In this document: one piece after another, positions 1 to 8,432 of the stretch | Position numbering within the stretch: the first letter of the stretch is position 1 | How the letters are laid out: each line of letters starts with the position of its first letter | Assembly: GCA_023375785.1 (NCBI GenBank) | Contig: SZWC01015987.1 | Location: 45,660 to 67,015, forward strand | Direction: 5' to 3' | Source: Penium margaritaceum | Taxonomy: Eukaryota; Streptophyta; Zygnematophyceae; Desmidiales; Peniaceae | Length of the DNA: 21,356 bases | Translations under genes and position numbers: made by a program | Notes under the pieces: generated by a model | What the model was told of the DNA's origin: nothing | Database searches by the model: none | What the model saw: the letters and a program-made list of their open reading frames with translations, nothing else

Positions 1-369
1 AACATGTGTGTTAAAGAGCTTGCAATGGGTTGCAATGTACTGATATTGTTGTGATATCTAACAGGCTAGAAAAAAAGGCTTACAAATAAATCACGGAGAG
101 GGGGATACTTCTAATGAGTGAGGTATTCACAGGGAAGGGGAGGAGGGTGGATTCCATGTTGGCACTTCCAGCCAATGAATATCGGATGGAAGTTTTCACG
201 TGGCCTCCTTGGAAATACACAAGAAATACTGGGATCCCCCTTACAATTTCAATGGAAGTTTTACATGTATCCTGCTTTTTATTGCCACATCCTAAAAACA
301 TTGCGAACCCACAGTTAATCCCCCAAACTCACACTTGGGTTTTAGGATCCTCTTGATGAGGGCACATGG
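1..369. other. No recognisable feature
   Basis: This stretch precedes the gypsy 5' LTR. The open frames here are short and overlap on both strands, and none shows a motif I recognise. I see no RNA gene or clear repeat. It may be older transposon debris or host intergenic DNA. Confidence 0.5.
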
Positions 370-850
370 TATGATGTCCTAGACATATATTAGTCTCTAC
401 AATACATGAGTGGGCATTTTGGTTATCATATTTATGGCCCAACACATCTGTACTTCAAGGTCTTTACGCTGAGAAGCCAAAGGCATCCTGGCCACCTACC
501 CCAGCTCTCGGTATTACGTTTTCCAAGTCATTGGACATACTTTACCACATTCAACAAACGACAACAAAGTGCCGATACCATTCAGTCAGCTTCTTGAAAC
601 CCCTTGACTTCTCGACAAATTTTCTCAAATTGACCGCTTACAATGCGGTGTCACACATGTCGCTTGTCTCGAGCACCCAAGACCAAACGTGAAGCTTCTT
701 CCAATTCTTGCTACCGTGTATGTGTATGACATCCGACTCTTTGCATTAAACTACACCCGTTGCTAACTATCCAATTTTACCATTTTATCATATCAAACCT
801 TCGTATGCTCTGCACCATATCCAACCACATACGTTTTTCTCGGCGTAATG
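370..850 (+). repeat. 5' LTR of the gypsy element (diverged)
   Basis: By eye this aligns with 5418-5543 followed by 12088-12482. Shared blocks include ATGTCC plus ACAT near the start, an ACTTCAAG/ACCTCAAG block, a TCTCGACAAA block near 613 and 12263, a GAG-GCCC-AGAC block near 673 and 12325, and CGTA near the end. Divergence is high, with many small indels. The start is set by matching TATGATGTCC (370) to TGTTATGTCC (5418); the end is set just before the PBS-like site. Both ends are uncertain by a few to tens of bases. Confidence 0.65.
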
Positions 851-852
851 TT

Positions 853-866
853 TGGTATTTGAGTGC
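853..866 (+). other. Degenerate primer-binding site of the gypsy element
   Basis: TGGTATTTGAGTGC resembles TGGTATCAGAGC, the complement of the initiator tRNA-Met 3' end, with a few changes. It lies directly after the inferred end of the 5' LTR. The position supports the call more than the match does. Confidence 0.45.
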
Positions 867-1214
867 AGCTCCACTTGAGGAAAAATTGGCCAGTTAACAA
901 CAAGGTGGTGAATTTGCACGAGGTTTCAGCGTAAATCCACCACCTAGAAATTCAGGAACCTCGCAACGTCAACCGTGAACAGAGGAAGCCCATCCAACAA
1001 CAAGCATAAGTAACCAGCAAAGACTCTAGTGATGGAGGACTAATAGCACGTGGTCAAATATGCTCCCTAAGCAATCCAGGAAGCAGTGGAAATGTTTCTA
1101 GTGAATGGTGTGCCACCGACAACCCTAATGGTCAGCGCAGTGATGGACCCCATGGGCTCAGCAAACCCTTTGCCTCTGCCGTTGCCTGTTGTGACGATAA
1201 CTCACATGATGAAA

Positions 1215-1530
1215 GGTACAGACCGACAGAACGGTGTCAACACTACTGGATGAGGAGCTTCTCTTGCTTTCATAAGGAACGACAAGGTTCCGAGGCTGGG
1301 TTAGCACATCAAAACAGGGATGTTTGAAGGAACAACTATCGATGGACGATTGCAGATCTGTCAACTTTGCAAATCACTTACATTACAAAAAAGAGATTTA
1401 AATGGCGTATTGGTTAGGAGGAATTTCCCAACGAGCGACCACACAATTGTCCTCGGGAGGGATTTCCTACGTCGGCATGATCCGCAAATGGACTGGAGTA
1501 GTGAAGCATTCTACCTATGTTTGGTTGACG
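1215..1530 (+). pseudogene. Gypsy aspartic protease remnant
   Basis: The carboxy-terminal signature is clear: LGRDFLRRHDPQMDW at 1452-1496 is the typical Ty3/gypsy block following the protease fold. Upstream in the same frame, near 1234-1262, the active-site region reads T-G-stop-G-A-S, followed by FIRND, where the family has an Asp-x-Gly-Ala-Ser box. The catalytic Asp is therefore gone and the box carries a stop. The frame stays open from about 1320 to 1643. In the living element this enzyme would cleave the Gag-Pol polyprotein. It lies unusually close to the PBS-like site because gag is missing. The family call is firm; the exact ends are not. Confidence 0.72.
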
Positions 1531-1754
1531 AACCCACAATGCAACGTCAGTCAGGGGAAGCTACAGAGCAGGAAGCAGTGGAGGAAGATGCAACAGTCAG
1601 CAAATGTCATATGCTGTCAATATTGTTGCTTGTGGCAAAATGATACAGTTAATGCAGAGTGCAAGTGTGGCTTGTCTACGTGGAAGAAGGGAAAACATAG
1701 GAGATTGTAAGAATACATGTGAAAGCATCAGCATCAACACTTGACAAGTTTGCA

Positions 1755-2110
1755 GCTGTTCCGAAGGAGTTTGCATCTTTCATCAAGGATTTTTAATGGA
1801 TTTTTTCCAACAAACTACCTCAAGAGCTACCTCAGCGGTAAGACGTCAATCACCGGGAAGACCTGAAGCCAGGTAGCACATCGACGGTCAAGGGAACCAA
1901 TCAAAATCAGTTACCACGAGCTAATTGGACTATAAACTTAGCTAAATGAGATGCTAGGTCAGGGGTTCAGCATGCCATCCACATCATCATACGTTGCACT
2001 TATACTTTTATGAAAAGGGACACAAGCAAGATGAGAATGTGTGTGGATTACCAAGCATTGAACAACATTGCCATCAAGAATCGCTAGCCCCTTCCGCGAG
2101 CAAATGAAAA
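1755..2110 (+). pseudogene. Gypsy reverse transcriptase remnant, amino-terminal part
   Basis: Around 1795-1835 the sequence reads like the LPxELPxR linker entering gypsy RT. At 2031-2084 the frame reads MRMCVDYQALNNIAIKNR, the conserved RT block 1 of Ty3/gypsy elements. An in-frame TAG at 2085-2087 then replaces the expected Tyr of the Tyr-Pro-Leu-Pro motif, and Pro-Leu-Pro follows. About 20 bp past the motif the sequence is interrupted by the 406-bp inverted-repeat element at 2129-2534. The catalytic LDL-containing block is not visible on either side, so it was lost or is too diverged to see. There are frameshifts between the upstream linker and block 1. Confidence 0.8.
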
Positions 2111-2128
2111 CTTCCCAAAAATGACCTA

Positions 2129-2534
2129 CCCCCCTGATCTTTGAATTCAACGATTGAGATTAAATGAATTATGTGATCCTTGATTTCAACAAAGTTTTTT
2201 GGGTATGAGTTATTTAGGTGATCCAATTTGATCGAATTGGTGGATTTTGCGACCCTTGAATTCAACGAAGTCATGTTCAAGGTCTTGTGGATGACATGCC
2301 GTTCTATGTTGATCAGTGATGCCTACGTTTCCCAAGCTATGTAGATTAATGCAACTTGTGTGTGCATCCTATTATGTACATTTAGGAACTAATGCTATGT
2401 AAACTAACGAGAGAATGCATGAGGGAGCATTGAATTGAATTATTCATGTGGCTTCTTGTATTCATCGAGCTAGAATTTCAACGGATTTCAACTAGATTTC
2501 AGAACATTATATACGAATTCAAAAATCAGGGGGG
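2129..2534. mobile_element. 406-bp non-autonomous DNA transposon (MITE-like), TA target duplication
   Basis: The left end CCCCCCTGATCTTTGAATTC (2129-2148) and the right end GAATTCAAAAATCAGGGGGG (2515-2534) are inverted copies matching at 19 of 20 positions. TA lies immediately outside both ends (2127-2128 and 2535-2536), as expected for a TA target-site duplication. It sits inside the gypsy RT, and RT sequence resumes to its right. A motif like GATCCTTGAATTCAAC recurs in the left half at 2136, 2175 and 2251, with related copies inverted near 2471-2500; subterminal repeats of this kind often bind transposase. No coding capacity is seen. Size, inverted repeats and TA duplication fit Tc1/mariner (Stowaway-like) derivatives, but I cannot assign the superfamily from ends alone. 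Confidence 0.7.
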
Positions 2535-2589
2535 TATGTAGTAGCCATCATCATACATGAGTACCCAATAAGAATATTTAGAAAAGAGG

Positions 2590-3000
2590 GTTGTGCACCA
2601 GATACAATTTTTTTAGTTCATGGTTACATTATGGTTGTAATGAACGACATTTTTCTACTCGTAACTTGACACCTTTGTTGTCATGTACCTCCACGACATC
2701 TTGGTGTATAGCCCCGTCTCGTAGGAGCATAATGTACATCTTTGAGAAGCTCTTAACATTTAAAAAACAGATAAGTTATGTGAAAAACTCTCCATTTGAG
2801 ACTTCACTTGTTATTCAAATGGGATTTGGGCCACATCATTGGCGGTAGACTGATGACCATGGGCCCAAAAAATATGGAGGCGGTCACTGATTGACTGACG
2901 CCGGCCAACCTTCGGGACGTACAGGTATTTTTGGGACTCTACGACTATTGTTGTCGATTTGTTAAGGACTACGATTGAGTGCCTCTCCCCCATCTCACTC
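2590..3000 (+). pseudogene. Gypsy reverse transcriptase remnant, YLDD box to thumb
   Basis: Right of the inserted element the gypsy RT resumes. A degenerate FGLTNAP-type block lies near 2588-2620, then the catalytic box reads Y-L-H-D-I-L-V-Y-S from 2686. The family has Y-L-D-D, so the first catalytic Asp is now His (codon 2692-2694). Downstream, around 2810-2990, the expected LGH...G...P-K...LR-x-F-L-G-L thumb signatures are recognisable across frame changes. The order and spacing of these motifs make the assignment secure despite several stops. It is inactive: active-site change, stops and frameshifts. Confidence 0.8.
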
Positions 3001-3109
3001 TATAAACCACCAAGTGGAGTTGGGGGAACAGCTAACGAGAAGCATGTAATACCTGGGGAAATACCATGGCCTCGTCACCAGTCCTACGATAGGCTGATTT
3101 AATGGTGGA

Positions 3110-3445
3110 CAACGTCATGGCCACTGAGGCCTCTGATCAAGCAGTTGAAGCCGTTCTACTCCAAGACAGCAGTGGTGACAAAAAACCGGTCATGTACATA
3201 TAACAAAAACTACACGGATTGGATTACAACTACATAGTACAAAAAGAGAAGAAATGTTGGCGGGCATGCAGGCATGTAAGGCATGATGCTAGCTTGAACG
3301 TAAATAATATGTCTTCCACACCAGCCTCCACCCTTTCAAATATCTAAATTCTCAGAAAAACTATTGAAAAAATAAATGGATGCAATTCCTCAAGTTCAAC
3401 TTTGATTGCAACATCAAGCACCAACCTTGAAAAGTAGAATCCAAC
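3110..3445 (+). pseudogene. Gypsy RNase H remnant
   Basis: ATEASDQAVEAVLLQDSSGD starting near 3120 matches the opening of gypsy RNase H, where the first catalytic Asp (usually T-D-A-S) is Glu here (3126-3128). It continues with a PVMYI block, a stop, then QKLHGLDYNY and KEKKCWRAC. The domain's last block, KWMQFLKFNFDCNIKHQP, lies at about 3374-3427 and is followed by a TGA where Gly is usual. The enzyme would remove RNA from the RNA/DNA hybrid during reverse transcription. It directly follows the RT and precedes integrase, the Ty3/gypsy arrangement. Confidence 0.8.
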
Positions 3446-3539
3446 GGATGCTTTTGGTCAACAATCAGAAACGATGGCTGAGTTGCTCATTGGAGGAGAC
3501 CCATACCTCATGAGGTTGTTCACAAATGATTATCAGGAG

Positions 3540-4060
3540 TTTGGCGGCTGCGACAAGACTAAGCTCTGGTATATCAACCCTGCAGGCGATGGCAAATCAC
3601 TCGCCAAGTCTTTATATGACCAAACAAGGAGTTACGACTAATGCTATGAGAGGAACGTCATGACACCAGTCCAGGTAGACATTTTGACTGGGATAAGATG
3701 CTCAAGGAGCTGGCAAAGTACCACTGGTGGCACCAAAGCAGACCGGTGTGGAAGCATTCTAGAAATTGCGTGACACCTATCAGCAACAAAAGTTTAGTTC
3801 CACGAGGCCACCTGGACTAGTCCAACCACCTCCAATTCCAACAAAACTATGGATTGTCATGAGCATGGACTTCGTAACATGACTACTTGTCACTTCAAAT
3901 GGATATAATGCCATCCTTGTGGTGATGGTAAAAACTCTTAAATTTTGTATTCTATCCTGATGAGGACCACCGTCACTAAAGAAAGAGTAGCGCAACTGTT
4001 AGTGAGCCAGATCGTACAAATGTGTGGAATACCACATACCTTAGTGTTTTCCATATTAGC
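3540..4060 (+). pseudogene. Gypsy integrase remnant, zinc-binding region and catalytic core start
   Basis: The LWYI block near 3564 and a KYHWW block near 3717 mark the integrase HHCC region. The last knuckle reads C-D-T-Y-Q-Q-Q-K, with Tyr where the second Cys is expected. The linker PGLVQPPPIPTKLW (about 3808-3850) leads to the first catalytic Asp in MSMDFV (near 3859-3876), a stop, then NGYNAILVV. Near 4020-4050 the CGIPHTLVFS block follows, but the usual S-D-R-D second-Asp motif is not readable, and recognisable integrase stops at about 4060. The enzyme would insert cDNA into host DNA. Several frame changes are needed to follow it. Confidence 0.78.
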
Positions 4061-4640
4061 CTAAAATAACTATAAACTTTTAACTATCCAGTGCCCTAAA
4101 ACTTGGTTGCTCGACTCATTGAAATACACAAATAACCTTCCGTTTCAGCTTAGGGGGGGGGGGAATAAAAATACAGCGGTCCACGATGCGCCCCTGGCGC
4201 AGAGCGGATTTTGGAGCATTTGTCACGTGGCATTGGTGGTGTGGAAAGCTTCACAAGACGCAAAGCTTGCTTGGATGGGGTGAGCTTTGCAACTCGCAAA
4301 GCTTGCCTCGAGGTCCAATGGCAGGTGCGCAAGCAAAGCGTCGGACTACACGCAAGTCACTGGAGGTGAGTGGAACCCTTTTTTCAGTTTTCCATTCACC
4401 AATCAAACAAATCAGCCCACGATTAAAACATCAACACAACAAGAGGTCACCAAATTTCTATTCAATAATACAAGCATCAAATTGGATTTAAAAAAACAGG
4501 CAAATATGGAAAACACTATGGTACCATCAACAGCGACAGAGACGGTTGCTTCACTTGTCGTTTTGGCTTGAATTGATGACCTGTCACGGCAGCTGGATCT
4601 AGCTATCAATGGCGGTCCATCGCTGAAAGGACTGGCATAC
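4061..4640. other. Unassigned sequence interrupting the gypsy integrase
   Basis: Integrase similarity stops near 4060 and resumes near 4680. The intervening DNA includes a run of ten or more G at about 4152-4161, a repeated CGCAAAGCTTGC-like block (about 4258 and 4294), and a perfect 8-bp hairpin (AGCTTTGC 4283-4290 with GCAAAGCT 4296-4303). It may be an inserted element plus a deletion of integrase, or simply decayed integrase. A 101-codon open frame at 4186-4491 (+) has no motif I know. I found no terminal repeats or target duplication that would define an insertion. Confidence 0.4.
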
Positions 4641-4895
4641 TTAGAGGACTGGTCTGACACTCTATCAACTCATTTGCACTTAGTGTGAGTTGTGTGGCAC
4701 TGGGTGGGTGGAAAAACTTCTCATTGGAAAACTCGCATACAATCCAGTGACTTCCACCACCATGGGCAAAATTCCGTCTGAAGTTGTGTATGGCATAGTT
4801 CCCACCACACCACCGAGACCACAAAGAGAATTTAATGTTATTGCGGTTGACATCTACCAACTAGACTTCTCCAGCATTTGGGAAAAAACATGCTA
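4641..4895 (+). pseudogene. Gypsy integrase remnant, carboxy-terminal part of the core
   Basis: The frame open at 4690-4896 reads GTGWVEKLLIGKLAYN, followed about ten residues later by a PSEVVYGIVP block. This matches the conserved W...L...EFAYN...PFEVVYG.P region after the catalytic Glu in Ty3/gypsy integrases. The DGQTE box with the catalytic Glu is not visible, so it lies in the disrupted part upstream or has been lost. Confidence 0.72.
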
Positions 4896-5189
4896 GACTC
4901 TTGCAAAGATGCAAGTAGTGATGATTCAAGAATTGGACCGACATCGTAGCAATGACATATTAAGAACTCACAATTGCGTCCTACTTGGCTCATCAGAAAA
5001 TCAGGCTACGTGGAAAACATCTTTCCAAACTCAGACCATGGTGGTTGGGCCTGAGATTGAGCAGATGAAAACCCCGGTCGTCGCTCAACTTTGCCCATAA
5101 GGTAGCATGGCCCTCCGCTCGAGCTTCCACATGAGCATGAGCAAGGTCAAACACTAGTGGGACCCTTGTGAGGGATTTCCTGGCAGAGA

Positions 5190-5400
5190 TGTCGCTCCCC
5201 CACCTCCTATCCAAGTGGACTGCACTACGGACATCGACGTTGTGGGAAAGAAAACCGAAGTGTTTGGTCATGTACCATGGCTATGGTGTCACACACAACC
5301 GTTGGTAGCCTTACGATAACATTCAAGACGAAGATAGCCTAATCAACAGCTACTACAGACGCAAGTGGCCTATCTTTGCTTTCACCATGGGACATCGTCG
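5190..5400 (+). pseudogene. Chromodomain-like carboxy terminus of the gypsy integrase
   Basis: In one + frame from about 5261 the sequence reads CLVMYHGYGVTHNRW, a stop, then PYDNIQDEDSLINSYYRRK. This follows the pattern of integrase chromodomains (Y-L-V-K-W-x-G-Y ... N-T-W-E-P ... N-L ... Y-x-R), with Trp replaced by Tyr and the W-E-P Glu codon replaced by TAG. Chromodomains are typical of chromoviruses, a Ty3/gypsy branch, where they steer integration towards particular chromatin. It ends just before the purine-rich AGGAAG that precedes the 3' LTR, which is the right place for it. The match is by eye and short. Confidence 0.6.
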
Positions 5401-5417
5401 TAGAAATTGGCAGGAAG

Positions 5418-5543
5418 TGTTATGTCCCACACATACATGATTTTCTATAACATGCAAGTGGGAAGTTCTGTCATTTAATTTATGGTACACTGCACGTTGA
5501 CCTCAAGACTTTTGCGCTGGTCGTTCGACGATGTTTTGGCCTC
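5418..5543 (+). repeat. 3' LTR of the gypsy element, first part
   Basis: It begins with TGTTATGTCC directly after the purine-rich tract GGCAGGAAG (5409-5417), a plausible polypurine tract. It aligns with about 370-490 of the 5' LTR and is cut by the copia insertion at 5544. The rest of the LTR continues at 12088. Confidence 0.65.
5539..5543. repeat. Target-site duplication of the copia element, left copy
   Basis: GCCTC lies immediately before the TG start of the left copia LTR and is repeated exactly at 12083-12087 after the right LTR's terminal CA. Five bases is the standard length for Ty1/copia integration. Confidence 0.92.
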
Positions 5544-5558
5544 TGTTAATCCTCTCTG

Positions 5559-5568
5559 TATATATTTT
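5559..5568 (+). promoter_or_regulatory. Possible TATA box in the copia LTR
   Basis: TATATATTTT lies 15 bases into the LTR; the right copy reads TACATATTTT. It is the best TATA-like match I see in the LTR. Its closeness to the LTR start would make U3 very short, so the assignment is weak. Confidence 0.3.
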
Positions 5569-5895
5569 CCTTCTGATGTGCACCTGAGTGCGCAGGGCAT
5601 GCTGAGCCAGAGAGTGGAGGCGACGCACCATGAGCCACGCTGGACCCACGCTGGATGCCATCTGGTGTCTTAGTGCGCTTGCCTCCCTCTCACAGCATTC
5701 CCTCAGCTCCACCCCTAGTGATAGCCGTCGATACTATGGTGGATTCCTTGGGAAACCTATGTTTGTCCTCATGCTGACAGTTTGGTCTGCGTCGTACCAG
5801 GCAGAACCTAGATTAGGGCTAGACTAGTGGGTAGTATAGTTTGTGTTTTTGTTTGTGACTATGGATGGGGGCAGTCGGCACCTTTTGGGTGCCAT

Positions 5896-6012
5896 GCGAG
5901 GGAATTCCCCTCGCTCGAGCAGGTTGCGCCGGCGAGCTTTGCTCGCCGGCCGACGGGTGAGTCTCGAGGCTCGAGGCTCACCTGTACGAGCTCTTACTCG
6001 TCTAAGCTCGTA
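5896..6012 (+). other. Cluster of four hairpin-forming sequences in the copia 5' LTR
   Basis: Four inverted repeats follow one another. 5896-5914 has GCGAGGG and CCCCTCGC arms around AATT. 5928-5950 is a perfect 10-bp stem with a TTT loop (GCCGGCGAGC and GCTCGCCGGC). 5957-5981 is a near-palindrome built from two CTCGAG sites and GTGAG/CTCAC arms. 5985-6012 has TACGAGC and GCTCGTA arms. All four have counterparts in the right LTR, where the second has two mismatches. In the transcript they would make a strongly folded leader, but no function is shown by sequence alone. Confidence 0.6.
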
Positions 6013-6125
6013 ACTTAGGTTTTGAAGCGGCAGCCATGGGCGCCATGCAAACTTAGTGCTAGCATGCTCGTTTCTGGACCAAATCAAACGAAACAAGTTG
6101 CATTCGAATCGTGGGACGGTTCTCA

Positions 6126-6137
6126 TGGTATCAGAGC
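6126..6137 (+). other. Primer-binding site, initiator tRNA-Met type
   Basis: TGGTATCAGAGC begins on the base after the LTR's terminal CA. It is the usual complement of the initiator tRNA-Met 3' end used to prime minus-strand synthesis in plant copia elements. It is intact. Confidence 0.93.
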
Positions 6138-6607
6138 AGCTTCCAGGGCCTGATACGGATGCCTAGGAGCAGCACCGAGTGGCAAAGGCGGCGGCTGAGC
6201 CACGCGCGGACCTAGATCTGCGCATCCGCCACCAAAAGAGGGCGCGCAAGCAGTCAAGGGCCGCCGAAAGCCTTTCCCTAGGCCGTGCGCAGGTAGCGGA
6301 GGCGGCAGACGACAGGGGCAAGGGAGTGCGGGTGCAAAAGGTGTGGGAGGGAGAGCCCAAGTACCACGTCCGTCCTCTAGTGGCGGTGGCGGGGTCCCTA
6401 GGCCCTCAAACCCGCCTGTGCAGGTCGCAGGTGGGCTGAGAGGTGTTCACAACCAAGACAAGGCGTGTTCCCACGAGCTTCGGGCTCGCGACTGAAAACT
6501 GGGCCCAAAGTGGGCCCGGCGAACTGCTGCTGAAATTTCCGCGAGCATCACTGAGGAGAGCAGAGGCTAGCGCCTTCGATCTGGGACTCTCCGTTTCCTC
6601 AAACACC
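6138..6607 (+). other. Copia untranslated leader
   Basis: This GC-rich stretch lies between the PBS and the most likely gag start at 6608. The gag frame is open upstream to 6443, but residues before 6608 show no gag similarity, and ATG at 6608 sits in a favourable CACCATGAG context. Part of the leader may hold packaging signals; none can be identified by eye. Confidence 0.55.
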
Positions 6608-7507
6608 ATGAGTCAAGTGGCATCTGCACCAGGAAGCGGTGCCGGCGCTGGAGGCGGAGCTAGTGGCGGAGCCGGTGCCATCACAGTAACGTGGGAGGAT
6701 ATCAGTAAGGCCATAACCCAAAAGGATCTGACGCCGCCTGTGTTGGGCTCGCGCGACTTCCTTGCATGGAAGGACGTCTTCCTCGCGTGGGCGGCGAAGC
6801 ATGGGCTGGAGGAGCTGTATCTCTTTCCGTCGACTGACGCAACCAAAGATCGCGTCTTGCTGCACGCGTTTAATGCCCTAGTCCGAGTGCTGCCCGACGA
6901 CCAGTCGTATGCCATCCGCCATGACCGGTTTGGTGGTAGAGGGGAGGATCCAGCAGACCCTCGTAGTGGAGCGCCGCGGCCTCGTGAGGCATGGCAGCAC
7001 CTGGCTACACGCCACGAGAAACATGGCATGGCCCTAGTGATCTCACTGTGGGATCGTCTGCGCAACCTGTACCCCAAGCCCGGAGCACCGATAGCGGGGT
7101 ATTGGGATGTGGTAATGGATCTCCGTCACCGCATCCTCGGGCTTGGGGAAGCCTGCTCCGTGCTTGAGTGGCTGGATCCTGTTCTGCTGCATCTGGGAGA
7201 GCCATATAGGGTGTTCTAGCGAGGGATCCTACGGCGCCTTCGTGTGACCGATGTTGAGAATACCGACCTCACGGAGGTGTTTGAGGAGTTGCGACACTAC
7301 GAGGATATCCTTCGTGGAGAGGCGCGAGAGGCCAACAACCCGGCACCCAGCGCCTTTGTCCACCAGGTCTCATCAGGAGCTCCCACCAGCTCCGGTCAGG
7401 GAGGAGGCAGAGGCGGAAGGGGCTGGGGACATGGAGGAGCAAGCACTCAGTCAGGTGGTGGGTGAGGCCGCGGCAAGGGTGGTGGTGGTGGTAGCGGACA
7501 GCGCACT

Positions 7508-7549
7508 TGCAACTACTGCGACAAGCCTGGTCACTTCTGGCGTGCGTGC
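7508..7549 (+). other. CCHC zinc knuckle of copia Gag
   Basis: C-x2-C-x4-H-x4-C spacing is exact and all four ligands are present. This nucleocapsid motif binds the element's RNA. It lies 43 bases past the 7463-7465 stop, so it would not be translated in an unsuppressed product. Confidence 0.92.
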
Positions 7550-7579
7550 CCAGACCTACAGCGTATCATGACGCCATCC

Positions 7580-7606
7580 CAGCAGCAGCAGCAGCAGCAG
7601 CAGCAG
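7580..7606 (+). repeat. (CAG)9 triplet repeat encoding nine glutamines
   Basis: Nine perfect CAG units lie in the gag frame, followed by CCG CAA CAG. It is a microsatellite within coding sequence and probably varies between copies of the family. Confidence 0.95.
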
Positions 7607-7888
7607 CCGCAACAGGGGTTCACGGTCCCGATGTATCGTCCACCGCTGGGGCAGCAGCTGCGACCTCCAGCTTGGTCTGCTCCCGTAATGACTGGACCTC
7701 GTGCCCCCGTACCCTTTAGCGGAGTCACCTTCGCATCGTCACCGATGCAGCTGCCGGCGGGCCAGCAGATCTATCAGGGGCCAGCTCCTTTCTACCAAGG
7801 CCCCTACTACGTTCTACCCAACTCGACCGTCCCAGTTCCGGCACCTGAGTGGGCGCAGCGCGTCTATGCCGACATGGCGGAGTCATAG

Positions 7889-8400
7889 CAGCCCACAGTT
7901 GGGGCCCTAGGGGCTGGGTGGACAGCACCCATGGAGTTGCAGCCGCCAGGGCCAACGGCCATGTCACAGTCATCAGGTCAGCGATTGGCGCACACACATG
8001 TCACCACGTCACATTCACTTCCAATGCACGAATGGCTGTTTGACACCGCCGTGTCACATCTTATGTCCCCGCATCGTCGGCTGTTTCTTTCGCTTTATGC
8101 TGCGCATGATGTGGAGGGTGTGAAAACTGGGTCTTGGGAAGTGTTGGACGTTGAGGGTGTGGGCACAGTGGCTTTGCAAGCACCTGGGGGCGTACTCTGG
8201 CTGACTGGTGTGCTGTATGTTCCTAAGTCAAAAGTGAATCTCCTGTCTGGGGGTCAACTCAACCGCCAAGCAAACATGTCCACACTCACACAGAAGCAAT
8301 GCTGCATGCTTTTTTATGCTGCTGGGGCACTGTTGGCTGATGGTCCTCTGCACGCTGACATGCTCTACCGCCTTACTCTCTTCCCACTGACACAGTCGCT
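7889..8400 (+). pseudogene. Copia aspartic protease region
   Basis: The protease would cleave the Gag-Pol polyprotein. At 8033-8059 the frame reads W-L-F-D-T-A-V-S-H, the copia active-site region (usually W-x-x-D-S/T-G-A-S/T-x-H). The catalytic Asp is codon 8042-8044, but the following Gly, strictly conserved in aspartic proteases, is Ala (GCC), and the next Ala is Val. Downstream, the L-T-G-V-L-Y-V-P-x-x-K-x-N-L-L-S block near 8201-8250 is intact and diagnostic of copia. The frame is open from 7931 through the integrase zinc region. Activity is doubtful because of the Gly change. Confidence 0.85.
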
Positions 8401-8432
8401 CTCACACAGACCACAGACACATGTCATCACAG

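Larger units (their letters stand above)
5544..6125 (+). repeat. 5' LTR of the copia element (582 bp)
   Basis: It starts TGTTAATCC and ends GGTTCTCA, and matches the right LTR (11508-12082) throughout. Compared with that copy, the left LTR has seven extra bases near 5871-5877 and about 20 substitutions, roughly 16 of them transitions, many at CG sites. It contains a TATA-like stretch near its start and four adjacent hairpin-forming sequences at 5896-6012. Confidence 0.95.
6608..7888 (+). pseudogene. gag: Copia gag region, interrupted by stops
   Basis: Gag would form the particle that packages the RNA. Starting at ATG 6608, a Gly/Ala-rich amino terminus (about 30 residues) leads to WEDISKAITQKDLTPP and a block with W-K-D-V-F-L-A-W, resembling copia Gag core domains. 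A Gly/Arg-rich segment (about 7385-7500) precedes one CCHC zinc knuckle, C-NY-C-DKPG-H-FWRA-C, at 7508-7549. Nine consecutive CAG codons and a Pro/Gln-rich tail follow. Stops interrupt it at 7217 (TAG), 7463 (TGA) and 7886 (TAG), with no frame change, so all three are point mutations in one former frame. Gag and Pol share this frame, as in many single-ORF copia elements; 7888 is only the third stop, not a natural end. Confidence 0.88.

Noticed and set aside
15..600. Several 60-80 codon open frames on both strands at the left end
   Set aside because: They overlap one another, carry no motif, and fall in or before a non-coding LTR; chance frames are the simplest explanation.
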